From Voacanga thouarsii (Eukaryota; Streptophyta; Magnoliopsida; Gentianales; Apocynaceae): a stretch of DNA of 64,000 nucleotides. The notes under the pieces were generated by a model that had not been told where the DNA came from, did no database searches, and was given only the letters and a program-made list of their open reading frames with translations. Below, piece after piece: positions 22,755 through 32,765 of this stretch (the first letter of the stretch is position 1; each line of letters begins with the position of its first letter). A program made the translations under genes and the position numbers. The stretch lies in assembly GCA_026120185.1 (NCBI GenBank), contig JANUWF010001497.1, positions 4,762,501 to 4,826,500 of the forward strand, given 5' to 3'.

Positions 22755-24305
22755 ATGGCTCCTAAACCTAAAAACAAGAACTTGAAGCTCAAGGAGCTTC
22801 CTGCCATTCCTATTCCTGATTCGCAAGAACCAAAGAAAGAATCCTCTGTATCATCCACTAGCAAAACCCAGTTTACAAGCCCAAAAGACTATGCGATGGT
22901 CATAGCCCAAACTTCACAACCTCAAAAAATCCAGGAACCACTTTCCTTGGAAAACCTAACTTCTAAAAGTTGGGTCAATATTGTTGAATCTGAAGATTCA
23001 CAAGAAGCCCAAGTCCAATCTTCATGGATAGTGGCTGATATTCATGAATGGTGTCAAAAAATGGGATTCCCACTTCCCACAGCAAGCCAATAGATGGGCT
23101 TTCCATCCAACAATCCAAGTCAGTCTACAAAAGCTGATCAGCAATAGGTAACTCAGGTAAAAATCTCTAAGCCTAAAACTGTGGTGGCATCTAACCCCAC
23201 AAAAATTGAAAAAATAATTTCCAAAAATACAAACACAAGCACGATGCAGTCGGCATTCCCAAAGGTTCTTTCTTCTGAACCACAACCTGTTTCTTCCAGG
23301 CTCTCTTCTTCCCATGAGCTTGCATACTCCAAAACTTCAGGAGTTTATAAGCTCCTTCAAATGGAACCAGAATTCTGGAATCCCAATCCACAATTAGCAA
23401 CTAGGCAACTTTTTGGCCCAGATGTTAATTTTGTCCAGAAATCGCCAAAATTCACCCAAATATACTACAAATTCATATTAGTATATACTGAGAGTGCATC
23501 ATTTCACCCTCACAAGGATAAAAAGACTGAATCCTTCATTTCGAATACTTCAGTCCAGATCCATTCAATCCATACTCCTTCAGTGTCGAAAGCCCCACCA
23601 AACACATTCAAATGATTTTCCCAACCATTTGATCCTGTGGTTTATAACTATTGGGACTATCAAGCAGCCTGGATGAATACGTTCACCTTCCAAAACAAAC
23701 AGCAAAGCCATTCGTGATTTTTCTATTTTAATAAAAAGAAACCGGCACAAATTGTGTTCCCCCATTGGTTTGTTAATCAGTGGTGGCCAGTTTATAGACC
23801 AACTGATGAAATACTCCCTCAACCAGTCAAATAAGGATTTGATTATTTTCAGTCCAGATATTCAAATCCCCAACCAGCAGTTCCTCTTCTGCTTCAATTT
23901 TTTAGTATTTTTAAGCTCGCCTGGATATATTTCCAGAAGTTTACCTATCACAAAGAGGCAAACCAACATGGCCTGCCGTATCTTGCCCTCCAAGGACATT
24001 GCAAATGGTGGAAGGATTGGGATGCAAAGAATACCTATACCCCTTCCATAGAAAAATGGTTCAAATCCAACCCCAAATACCTGTCTTTAGCAGACAGTTA
24101 GCAAACAGAGTTCCTTCAACAGAAATCCATTGCAGCTGCCATTCTCGCAGCCTCCAAATCTAAGGAAGATTTTGTAGCAGCCATACAACTCATGCTACAA
24201 CAGTTACAAGGACAATCTTCTACTTCGACACCTGAAGCACCCACCGAAGATCAAGAGGTGGAATCAAATCAGGAAGATGAAGATGAAGATTATTTCTGTG
24301 AGTGA
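22755..24305 (+). pseudogene. Caulimovirid ORF2, function unknown, interrupted
   Basis: ORF2 starts at ATG 22,755, five bases after the RNase H stop, and its natural TGA is at 24,303. The span is 1551 bp and an exact multiple of three, and it is the same length in the minus copy, so no net frameshift has occurred. Stops interrupt it at 23,091, about 23,146, 23,613 and several later places. The N-terminus is Lys/Pro-rich. The middle is rich in Trp and Tyr (FPHWFVNQWWPVY near 23,757, CKWWKDWD near 24,002), and the C-terminus is acidic and ends in YFCE. Florendovirus-like genomes carry a downstream ORF of unknown role; a transactivator function cannot be shown here. Confidence 0.7.
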
Positions 24306-24480
24306 TGTCATGCATAACGACATCATCCCAACAAAAGACGTAAGCAGTGACATCAGCAAATCACCGTAGCACTTTTCGAGTGTTACTGTTCCACTGTACA
24401 CTGTTGCGGTTTTTTAATGTTACTGTTTTACACTGTAGCACCACGGCTATTTTGTCTATAAATGGCCATTTCAATTCCAT
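24303..24480 (+). promoter_or_regulatory. 35S-like viral promoter, copy 1
   Basis: An as-1-like cluster lies at 24,303-24,356: TGATGTCA, then GACGTAAG at 24,338 and TGACATCA at 24,348, comparable in layout to the paired TGACG sites of CaMV 35S. TATAAA sits at 24,457-24,462, giving a start near 24,490. Transcription would run rightward, out of copy 1 and antisense into copy 2. Both element groups are conserved in copy 2. Confidence 0.7.
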
Positions 24481-24584
24481 TGTAAGACACACTTGCCACA
24501 CCATAACACTTGTATTTGGCATTCCTGCAAGACTCTCTCCGGTTAGAATTTACGTCTAACTTTCAAATATTGTACTTTTATTTC

Positions 24585-24590
24585 AATAAT
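24585..24590 (+). terminator. Viral polyadenylation signal, copy 1
   Basis: AATAAT, about 95 bases after the predicted start, sits within a T-rich tract and is conserved in copy 2. In caulimovirids the signal follows the start site closely, giving a terminally redundant RNA. Confidence 0.5.
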
Positions 24591-24618
24591 AATATCTGAA
24601 GTTCAATCTGCATATGGT

Positions 24619-24691
24619 ACGGAATGCACAAATAAATTAAAGCATGTACAAATTAATGATAAACTAAATATAAATGAGGCGGCTTAGTCGA
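24619..24691. other. 73 bp unique spacer of the viral inverted repeat
   Basis: Homology between the two copies stops at TGCATATGGT (24,618) and ACCATATGCA (24,692). The sequence between them is AT-rich and matches neither copy. It may be host sequence or filler from the rearrangement. Confidence 0.7.
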
Positions 24692-24839
24692 CCATATGCA
24701 GATGGAACCTCAGATATTATTATTGAAATAAAAGTACAATATTTGAAAGCTAGAAGTAAATTCTAACCGGAGAGAGTCTTGCAGGAATGTAAGATATAAG
24801 TGCTATGGTGTGGCAAGTGTGTCTTACAATGGAATTGAA

Positions 24840-25003
24840 ATGGCTATTTATAGACAAAATAGCCGTGGTGCTACAGTGTAAAACAGTAACATTAAAAAGC
24901 CGCTACAGTGTACAGTGGAACAGTAACACTCGAAAAGTGATACAGTGATTTGCTGATGTCACTGCTTACGTCTTTTGTTGGGATGATGTCGTCATGCATG
25001 ACA
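24840..25003 (-). promoter_or_regulatory. 35S-like viral promoter, copy 2
   Basis: On the minus strand this has TGACGACATCA (about 24,993-24,983), GACGTAAG (about 24,972-24,965) and TATAAA at 24,852-24,847. It directs transcription leftward across the spacer and antisense into copy 1. The first TGACG is better preserved than in copy 1, where it reads AACGACATCA. Confidence 0.68.
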
Positions 25004-26554
25004 TCACTCACAGAAATAATCTTCATCTTCATCTTCCTGATTTGATTCCACCTCTTGATCTTCGGTGGGTGCTTTAGGTGGCGAAGTAGAAGATTGTCCT
25101 TGTAACTGTTGTAGCATGAGTTGTATGGCTGCTACAAAATCTTCCTTAGATTTGGAGGCTGCGAGAATGGCAGCTGCAATGGATTTCTGTTGAAGGAACT
25201 CTGTTTGCTAACTGTCTGCTAAAGACAGGTATTTGGGGTTGGATTTGAACCATTTTTCTATGGAAGGGGTATAGGTATTCTTTGCATCCCAATCCTTCCA
25301 CCATTTGCAATGTCCTTGGAGGGCAAGATACGGCAGGCCATGTTGGTTTGCCTCTTTGTGATTGGTAAACTTCTGAGAATATATCTAGGCGAGCTTAAAA
25401 ATACTAAAAAATTGAAGCAGAAGAGGAACTGCTTGTTGGGGATTTGAATATCTGGACTGAAAATAATCAAATCCTTGTTTGACTGGTTGAGGGAGTATTT
25501 TCTCAGTTCGTCCATAAACTGGTCACCACTGATTAACAAACCAATGGGGGAACACAATTTGTGCCGGTTTCTTTTTATTAAAATAGAAAACCCACGAATA
25601 GCTTTGCTGTTTGTTTTGGAAGGTAAACATATTCATCCAGGCTGCTTGATAGTCCCAATAATTATAAACCATAGGATCAAATGGTTGGGAAAATCATTTG
25701 AATGTGTTTGGTAGGGCTTTCGACACTGAAGGAGTATGGATTGAATGGATCTGGACTGAAGTATTTGTAATGAAGGATTTAGTCTTTTTATCCTTGTGAG
25801 GGTGAAATGATGCACTCTCAATATCTACTAATATGAATTCGTAGTATATTTGGGTGAATTTTGGCGATTTCTGGACAAAATTAACATCTGGGCCAAAAAG
25901 TTGCCTAGTTGCTAATTGTGGATTGGAATTCCAAAATTCTGGTTCCATTTGAAGGAGCTTATAAACTCCTGAAGTTTTGGAGTATGCAAGCTCATGGGAA
26001 GAAGAGAGCCTGGAAGAAACAAGTTGTGGTTCAGAAGAAAGAACCTTTGGGAATGCCGACTGCATCGTGCTTGTGTTTGTGTTTTTGGAAATTATTTTTC
26101 CATTTTTTGTGGGGTTAGATGCCACCACAGTTTTGGGCTCAGAGATTTTTACCTAAGTTACCTGTTAATGATCAGCTTGTGTAGACTGACTTGGATTGCT
26201 GGATGGAAAGCCCATCTGTTGGCTTGCTGTGGGAAGTGGGAATCCCATTTTTCGACACCATTCATGAATATCAGCCACTGTCCATGCAGATTGGACTTGG
26301 GCTTCTTGTGAATCTTCAGATTCAACAATATCGGTCCAACTTTTAGAAGTTAGGTTTTTCAAGGAAAGTGGTTCCTAGATTTTTTGAGGTTGTGGAGTTT
26401 TAGCTATGACCATCGCATAGTCTTTTGGGCTTATAAACTGGGTTTTGCCAGTGGATGATCCAAAGGATTCTTTTTTTAGTTCTTGAGAATCAAGAATAGG
26501 AATGGCAGGAAGCTCCTTGAGCTTTAAGTTCTTGTTTTTAGGTTTAGGAGCCAT
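25004..26554 (-). pseudogene. Caulimovirid ORF2, copy 2, interrupted
   Basis: ATG at 26,554 and natural stop at 25,004, 1551 bp as in copy 1. Stops differ in part: the Gln codon that became TAG at 23,091 of copy 1 is intact here, while others are shared. The longest open parts are 26,128-25,694 and 25,557-25,258. Function unknown. Confidence 0.7.
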
Positions 26555-26568
26555 AGACTTTATCGATC

Positions 26569-28428
26569 CTACAGGAATTCCTGGGTTAAGAAATCAGGAA
26601 TTGAATTTGAAGACCCTTTGATATATTCTATATCAAAATCAAATATGGATAAAATAGCTTGCCATCTAGCAAATATTTGTTTCGAGGCAAGGTTTTTAAC
26701 ATCTTTTTGCAAGACATATTTTCCAGCTTTGCAATCTATACGTAATAAGAATTTTTTGTTTAGCAAATCTGCTTGAAATTTTTGAATGCATAAAACAATC
26801 GCTAAAATTTCTTTTTTGATGGTGGGATAGTTCTGCTGGGAACTATTCCAATGCTTGGATGCAAATGCCACAATATGTTCCTTACCATTTTTGTTTTTCT
26901 TCAGGGTGCCACCGTAACTAATGTCAGAGGCATCTGTTTCAACAATTTTTGGAGCTTGAGGATCTGGCAAGGATAGACAGGGCAAATTTTTGACTTGATT
27001 CTTTACCTGTCTAACTATCAAAGTATGGATATTAGTCCATGGAGGGGGAGGCTGTTTAAGCCTATCATGTAATGGCTTAATCATATTTTTTATTCCTGTA
27101 ATGAATTCAGAGACATAATTTAAATAACCAAGGAATCTTTGGAGTTGAGTCCTGTCAAGAATTTGGTTAGCAAATTGAATTGATTGGGAAATAGGAGTAA
27201 TAGTTCCCTGTTGAATATTATGTCCGAGAAATCGAACATTAGTTTGAAAAAGGCTAAATTTTGCTTTAGAAAGAACTAAACCATTTTGTTTAATGGTAGA
27301 GAGTAAAATATTAAGATGTTTGAAATGTTGTTCCAAACTATTTGAGAAAACTAAAACATCATCAATGTAGACAATGATAAATTGGGAGTAAGGATTGAAA
27401 ATCTCACTCATGATCCTTTGAAATTCAGAAGGAGCATTTTTCAAACCAAAAGGCATTATATTCCACTCATATTGACCAAAAGGGACTGTAAATGCAGTTT
27501 TGTATCGATCTCCGAGATCGATTTGGATTTGCCAATATCTAGATTTTAAATCGAATTTTGAAAATATGACTGTTGCATGCAGCCGGTTGAGCAAATCTTT
27601 TTTGTTGGGGATAGGATATCTTATCCATCTGAGTGCTGTGTTGAGTGGTTTATAATTGATGACTAATCTTGGAGCACCTCGCTCGATTTCAGCATTTTTG
27701 TAAACATAGAATGCAGCACAACTCCATGGAGATGTACTTGGAGTGATAATTTTCTTTTGTAGGAGATCTTGGATTTCTTTCTGACAGAGTGTGGTTAACT
27801 CATGGTTCATTTAGATTGGTCTAGCCTTGGTTGGGATAGACTTTTCCTCAAAATCAGGCTCATAATGGAGACGGACTATGTGCTGTTTCCTATGCCAGAA
27901 GGCAGTAGGAAGATCAAAACAAAGATGTTGTTTGATGTGATGTTCTAGAGCTTGGATTTTTGATTTGGTAGTTGGGTCCTGCAATTGTAGCTGGAGTTTT
28001 TTGAAGGCCAAATCTGCTTTTAAGAAGTTGATTTGAGATTGCTTGTTTTCCAGAAGTTGGAGTTCTTTCTCAATAGGAGGCCTATCAAAAGGAATGAAGA
28101 TTTGTTGATTTAAATGGGTAACTTGAATACCTTCTTTGAGGACCATAAACAGAATGATCTGTTGGATAAAAGGAGTGCCTAAGATAACAGGATTAGTAAT
28201 ATCTTTGACTAATAAGAAAGAAGTGGAGACAGACAAAGAAGAGTGTTTTACCTCCACATTTGAGAGTTTGAAACTAATACCCAGTTTCTTACCATTGGCA
28301 GATCGAAGACTTTCTTTAGTCTTTTCAAAGAACATGGTTGGAATAAGTCCTTCTTGGATACAATTGAGGTCAGCCCCTGTATCTAAAAGGGCTGGAATTT
28401 CAAGAGTGAAAGAATTGTTAATTACCAA
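26569..28428 (-). pseudogene. Caulimovirid protease-RT-RNase H, copy 2, one internal stop
   Basis: A 205-codon frame (28,428-27,811) holds the aspartic protease (DTG near 28,380) and a 413-codon frame (27,810-26,569) holds RT and RNase H, with YIDD near 27,370-27,359 and VETDASDISYGG near 26,937. The two are in the same frame, separated only by a TAA where copy 1 has a Gln codon. The RT/RNase H block is otherwise open, the best preserved viral coding block in the window. Confidence 0.9.
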
Positions 28429-28839
28429 AGTAATTCTTATATGCCATTTCTGGATGGATACCTTTGAAATATAATTCAGAAATTGGTTTGGTTCCTGAGG
28501 TTTAGAGGCTTCAGGCTCAATTAGTATTTCATCTTTTGAACAGAGTTGTTGAAGAACTAATCTGTCTATTTCTTGGGAGGCTTTGATTTCTCTGATTTCT
28601 TGTTTGAGAATGGCAATTTCAGATTGTAAGTCTTGGATAGTGACTGTTTTTTGAGGTTTGGTAGGAAACCTATTGAGAATATCTGTAATGTTGTAGGTAT
28701 TGACAATCCTAGGATAATTATCGAAAGGATTAGATTTTGAAGATTATGGCTGATGCAAAGTTTATTTGAATTTATTTAGATATTCTTTTCTGGTAGCATC
28801 ATCTGGATGATTGCCTATAATCTCTAAGAGTAGATCTTG

Positions 28840-29926
28840 CTATTTAGAGATGACATTGATGGAAGGCTGATCTTTGTCAGACTCGGAGGGGAATGAGGTT
28901 GAAAGGACATCATCATCTTGGATTTGGTTGAATTGCTGCTCATATTCATCATCAGCAAGATCATACTCTAAATCGGAGAGAAAGAGGTTCTGAATCTTAT
29001 CAAGTAATTCTTGATCCAATGAGAGTTCATGGATTCTTTTGGAAACCCTGCAATACCTGGCTATATGGCCTGGCTTACCACATTTAAAATAAGTAACAGA
29101 TTTGGACTTGTCTTTTGAGAGCTGAGGCCTTCTAATTTTATGAGGCTTGGGTTGAGGAGCAGGAAGGGCTAGATATTTGGATGATTTTCTGAATTTGGTC
29201 TTACTTCTATGATAAGTGAGCTTGGACTGCAACTGTTTGTGCCTATGTCTCTTATAGGGTTTTGAACTACAGGAAGGCAGCCCAAACTATTCACAAAAAG
29301 AGCCTAAATCTCTACTTCTTTGGGCTCTATCTTAGGTTAATTGTCTCAACACTTTGTCTTATCGATAAATCTTGAGGGCTACTTGTTGGATCTGACTGGT
29401 TAACTGACCAAATGTGATCCTATCATAAGGTACATTACCATTATGCTGGGTTTGCAATTCCTCACGAACAAGGTCACGAAGAGATTTAGGAAGGCTATCT
29501 AGGAATTTTTCTTTCCAATAGTGGCTATTTCCATCAGGTCTAGCATAAATGCGAGTAAGGAAGGTATCCTTATACCATCTAAAATCAGACAATGTTTTAC
29601 ACTTGAGATTATTGAAGATCTCAGTGGATTTTTCACGGAAAATACCTGGATTTCCTATGAAGGTTTTGACTAGTGTGAAAATCAAAGTAGACACTGCATC
29701 AGGGATTAGCTCACCATTTTGTAAGATGGAATGACCATTAGCATCTGTTTTGACAGCATGAAGGATATCATACTTATCTGTGTCAGTGAGGTGTTCATCC
29801 CACCAACCTTTGAGTTGTCCTATAAAACCTGCTATTAACACATGAGCAGATAATTGGTCTGAACTACCATGGGTTGTTCTATATGCAGTGGCCACCATGG
29901 TCATCTGCTGGAATTTGGCCATAATA
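28840..29926 (-). pseudogene. Caulimovirid coat protein, copy 2, truncated
   Basis: It holds the capsid core (frame 29,964-29,359, with viral sequence starting about 29,926) and, after stops, the knuckle region (29,232-28,840). In the CCHC knuckle the first Cys is Tyr (YFKCGKPGHIARYC). The first 13 codons of the listed frame lie beyond the truncation and are not viral. Confidence 0.8.
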
Positions 29927-30241
29927 GGAGTTTTGAAAAACTCCCGTTGTGATACATGTAACATCCGTAGTACCCGTTATGATACGTATCAACGTCTTTT
30001 ATTAACACTTGGCGCATTAAATTTAAATGAATATTTTTTAAAGAAAATGTGAAAGGGTATTGATTCAGATGAAAGTTATTTGATAAATAAACACTTGATA
30101 GACTTTTAGAAAATCTCATAATTATAAATAAAAATAAACACTTGATAGACTTTTAAAAAATTATAAAATAATAATTAAATATTATTTATTTGACGCGTTT
30201 TATTTTATACTCCTTCGTGCAATGCACGAGTATCAAACTAG
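29927..30241 (+). mobile_element. Short Helitron or Helitron 3' part, plus strand
   Basis: The end reads CGTGCAATGCACG (30,216-30,228, a perfect 5-bp stem), then AGTATCAAA and CTAG at 30,238-30,241 followed by host T. A GC-rich hairpin 10-12 bases before CTRR is the Helitron 3' signature. A second end of the same type is at 31,208. The 5' TC end was not located, so the element may begin at the viral breakpoint near 29,927 or within it. Confidence 0.6.
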
Positions 30242-31005
30242 TTTGTTGTTGAGGTAACTTCTACCCATTGTTGGTGTGGCACTTGTGAGTATGCCACGTA
30301 CTAAGGCAAGGGCCTTGAAGTTGTTTGTTTGGGTAAGAACCTCCATATTCCTATATTTTCACTGGGTTTGAATTGTCTTTAATTATACTTTGAAAGCGCC
30401 AAATGACCTCTCTCTTTTTTCTCTCTAACCATTTTCTCTCGGTCAAACTTTTTTTTTTTTTCTAGTGATTGCACAGTTTCAATCAGATTAGAGCTCTTGA
30501 TCTTAGCTGAAATTCCTTCCTTTATATGTTTTTTGTACTCTAGTCCCCTTTTTTTTTTTTTTTTTTTGTCTACAAACCATAAAAATCTTCTTCTTTGGTT
30601 TTGCTTATCAAAATCTAGAATTCTTTTTGCTTAATTTTTTTTGTCGATATTCTTAGATCGGCATGGCATTGGTTACTTTATTTTCGAAGTTTGTTTGATA
30701 CATGAACTTGATTTGGGCCTTCTCTCCAATTTTTCATCCTTTTCCAGAGAATTTTGAAAGTCACTAATATGCCCAAAATCTTTTAAATTGTTGCACAAGA
30801 AATTAGATGAATTTGGAAACCTCATGCCAATTTTGTTCAAGGTTAGATTAAAAAAAAAAGCCAAAAGAAAGATTGCTATGTGTTTTATTTTCCTTTTATT
30901 GTATTTTACTCATTAAGAGTTGGGAGTGTGGTGTTTTTCTATTGCTATAACTAGTAATCCATATGTTTAATATTTCTTTTATTATGAATAAATGATCTTA
31001 CTTAG

Positions 31006-31042
<37 letters not shown>

Positions 31043-31207
31043 TTAATTAGTTAGAGTTGTGAATTCTAATGAAAATATTTCTTTGCATCTTTAGAATAGC
31101 TTGGTACTTTCATTAGATTAGAACTATAATATGTAACTTGTTCAGGTCTTATTTATATATTATCAAATTAACATCTTATCTTACTTATTAACGGGTTATT
31201 ATATACA
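30242..31207. other. Sequence between two Helitron 3' ends, no gene
   Basis: Non-coding, with long T tracts (about 30,448-30,462 and 30,550-30,569), a CT-rich run near 30,410-30,435 and an (AT)n microsatellite at 31,009-31,040. No protein-like frame is recognised. Confidence 0.5.
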
Positions 31208-31633
31208 CTAGGTTGATACCAGTGCGTTGCACGGGATAGTCTCTGTGATTTTCTAATTCTTCTTATATTCTTATAGATCAAAATCAATAAGAGCTTGAAT
31301 CCTTTTATCATCAATAAAAATAATCTTCCTTTCTCATTCATCTTTATAATTAGACATAGCAACAGTTTATTTCCACTGATAAAAATCAAATAATATAACA
31401 CACACAATTGGAAATAGGCAAAAAAAAAAAAAAAAGCACTAAATTTAGTAGCTGGAATTTGCAAGAGCATGGCTACTTTCTTGAAAATCTTGACTGGGGA
31501 CTCCCCCATGCAGAACCACAATTTTAAATCTCCTGAGGGAAGACTTCGATTGATTTCAAATCAACTTTTAGTGTCTAACATCAATAGAAGGAAAAGAGGA
31601 GAAAGACATTACTTCTATGAATCAAATGCACTT

Positions 31634-31706
31634 GCTGGGCAGCAGGGGCCCATTCACGGTACGTTATGCAACCTTCTTCCTTGTTGAATCCAAATTTCAA
31701 GAATCT
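31634..31706 (-). pseudogene. Starch branching enzyme exon fragment
   Basis: The minus strand encodes FLKFGFNKEEGCITYREWAP followed by AAQ. This corresponds to the conserved N-terminal part of plant 1,4-alpha-glucan branching enzymes (consensus KFGFNREEGxIVYREWAPAAQ). The block is one exon: it begins after an AG at about 31,707 and ends at CAA|GTGCAT. No other SBE exon is visible nearby, so it cannot make enzyme. It lies just upstream of a Helitron 3' end in the same orientation, which suggests capture. Confidence 0.75.
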
Positions 31707-32051
31707 TGTGAGAAAAGGAGATATCCGACATGAAAAAGCACACTGAAACCCAAGTAAACAACAAATATGATAATAATTCAAATAGAATTTAATAATCAGA
31801 CCAAATTTGGGTTTAAGACCATAAAAATTACAAATTTTAAACCCTTTTCACCCAATTTGAAAAAACATATAGGAGCTTCAATATACATTTGGAAGGCAAA
31901 TGAGATAAATCCCAGCAGAATTACTTAAGAGAAGTCACTTACATTCAACATCTTGAAATTCTGATGGCAAAATGATTTGAAAAAAGGGCTTATTTGATTA
32001 AATCTCCTCTTCTTTATATCCTACAATCACGGATAATGCATCACATTTATC

Positions 32052-32455
32052 TCACTCTTGCAGGATAACAAAAGGAGAGGAGCTAACATCTGCAGTACTG
32101 TAAAATGAATCCTCTCCACCACCATAGTAAGTTTCTTCCCTTTCTTCATCCCACTTGACAACCTCCCTTATATACTTGAATGCCTCATCAGTAGTTACTC
32201 AGTGGTCTCTCACCCTAGCTTGCCATACAAATAACTTATGGCCGGTGAGGGATGCGTACAAGTCTTTGAACTTCATAGCAACATAGTACTAAGCTTGGTG
32301 AGCTAGTCATTGTTTGTTGTGGTGGGGTCTAACTGGGCTGAAATTAGTAAACCATTCACAGGTACTTAAGGGCACTCTGTTGACCTTTTCCTCGAAAAGG
32401 TCATATTTGTTAAGGATCAACACAAAAAGGGTGCCTTTGAAACAAGGATGCATAT
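32052..32455 (-). pseudogene. Extra-large G protein (XLG) C-terminal fragment
   Basis: The minus strand encodes [20 protein letters not shown] (the NKxD guanine-recognition motif), then [54 protein letters not shown] and [14 protein letters not shown], ending in TGA at 32,054-32,052. This order and wording match the Galpha-like C-terminus of plant XLG proteins. Three in-frame stops (after HHNKQ, after LAHQA and after RVRDH) show that it is dead. No upstream XLG exons are present. It lies about 350 bases from the SBE fragment, on the same strand. Confidence 0.85.
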
Positions 32456-32625
32456 CATTGTTTCAAAGAGGTAAGAAGGTTAATTATAATTCATCCAAAG
32501 TGAGGGAGAGGGGGAGGGGGAGAGAGAGAGAGAGAGGAAGAGATGGATGCAGAGAAAAGGATTTATGATGTTGTATCCGAAACAGTGGGATTCTTCCGTC
32601 CTAGACGATGCACACGAAGGCTACC

Positions 32626-32671
32626 TTTCCATTCCTCACTTTGGTTTCCACCAAGCCAATCAAATCTGCCT
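32626..32671 (-). pseudogene. Possible LINE endonuclease scrap
   Basis: The minus strand reads ADLIGLVETKVRNGK. This resembles the start of the endonuclease domain of plant LINEs (xLxGLxETKV), with the Glu of the ETKV motif. Only about 15 codons are recognisable. Confidence 0.35.
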
Positions 32672-32765
32672 CTTGTGCTCTTATATAATCTTTGTCCTAC
32701 TTATAGAATCAGGCCTCCAGCCTATCAAAATGTTTTTTTTTATTTTATTAAAAAAATAATAATCA

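Larger units (their letters stand above)
16999..24618 (+). mobile_element. Endogenous caulimovirid (plant pararetrovirus), copy 1, near full length, defective
   Basis: Gene order is movement protein, coat protein with zinc knuckle, aspartic protease, reverse transcriptase, RNase H, a separate second ORF, then a 35S-like promoter and polyadenylation region. There is no integrase and no LTR pair, which separates it from Ty3 elements. A long ORF1 plus a downstream ORF2 fits florendovirus-like or petuvirus-like members of Caulimoviridae; the genus is inference. All coding blocks of the CP-to-RNase H part stay in frame 1 from 18,847 to 22,749, interrupted by stops. The right end is defined by loss of similarity to the minus copy after TGCATATGGT at 24,618. 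The left end is uncertain. Confidence 0.88.
24692..29926 (-). mobile_element. Endogenous caulimovirid, copy 2, inverted and 5'-truncated
   Basis: This is the reverse complement of 19,372-24,618, at high identity throughout. It includes the RNA 3' region, promoter, ORF2, RNase H, RT, protease and the coat protein down to TATTATGG. Similarity ends at about 29,926; movement protein, leader and coat protein N-terminus are absent. Relative to copy 1 it has a 12-base deletion in the linker after RT (near 27,165) and a different set of stops. Confidence 0.92.
31208..32480 (-). mobile_element. Helitron on minus strand with captured gene fragments
   Basis: On the minus strand the 3' end reads CCCGTGCAACGCAC, GGTATCAAC, CTAG (CTAG at 31,211-31,208) followed by T. 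This matches the 30,241 end closely (CGTGCAAYGCAC...GTATCAAMCTAG), so both belong to one family. Upstream on the same strand lie a starch branching enzyme exon and an XLG C-terminal fragment, both decayed. Non-autonomous Helitrons commonly carry captured exons in this way. The 5' TC end was not found; 32,480 is only the limit of the last captured fragment. Confidence 0.65.

Noticed and set aside
22533..23400. Minus-strand ORFs of 70-100 codons opposite viral RNase H and ORF2
   Set aside because: They are antisense shadows of viral coding sequence; the same shadows appear in the other copy on the opposite strand.
16999..24618. Classification of the plus copy as a Ty3/gypsy retrotransposon
   Set aside because: There is no integrase, no LTR pair, and there are a 30K-type movement protein and a 35S-like promoter, which fit a caulimovirid.
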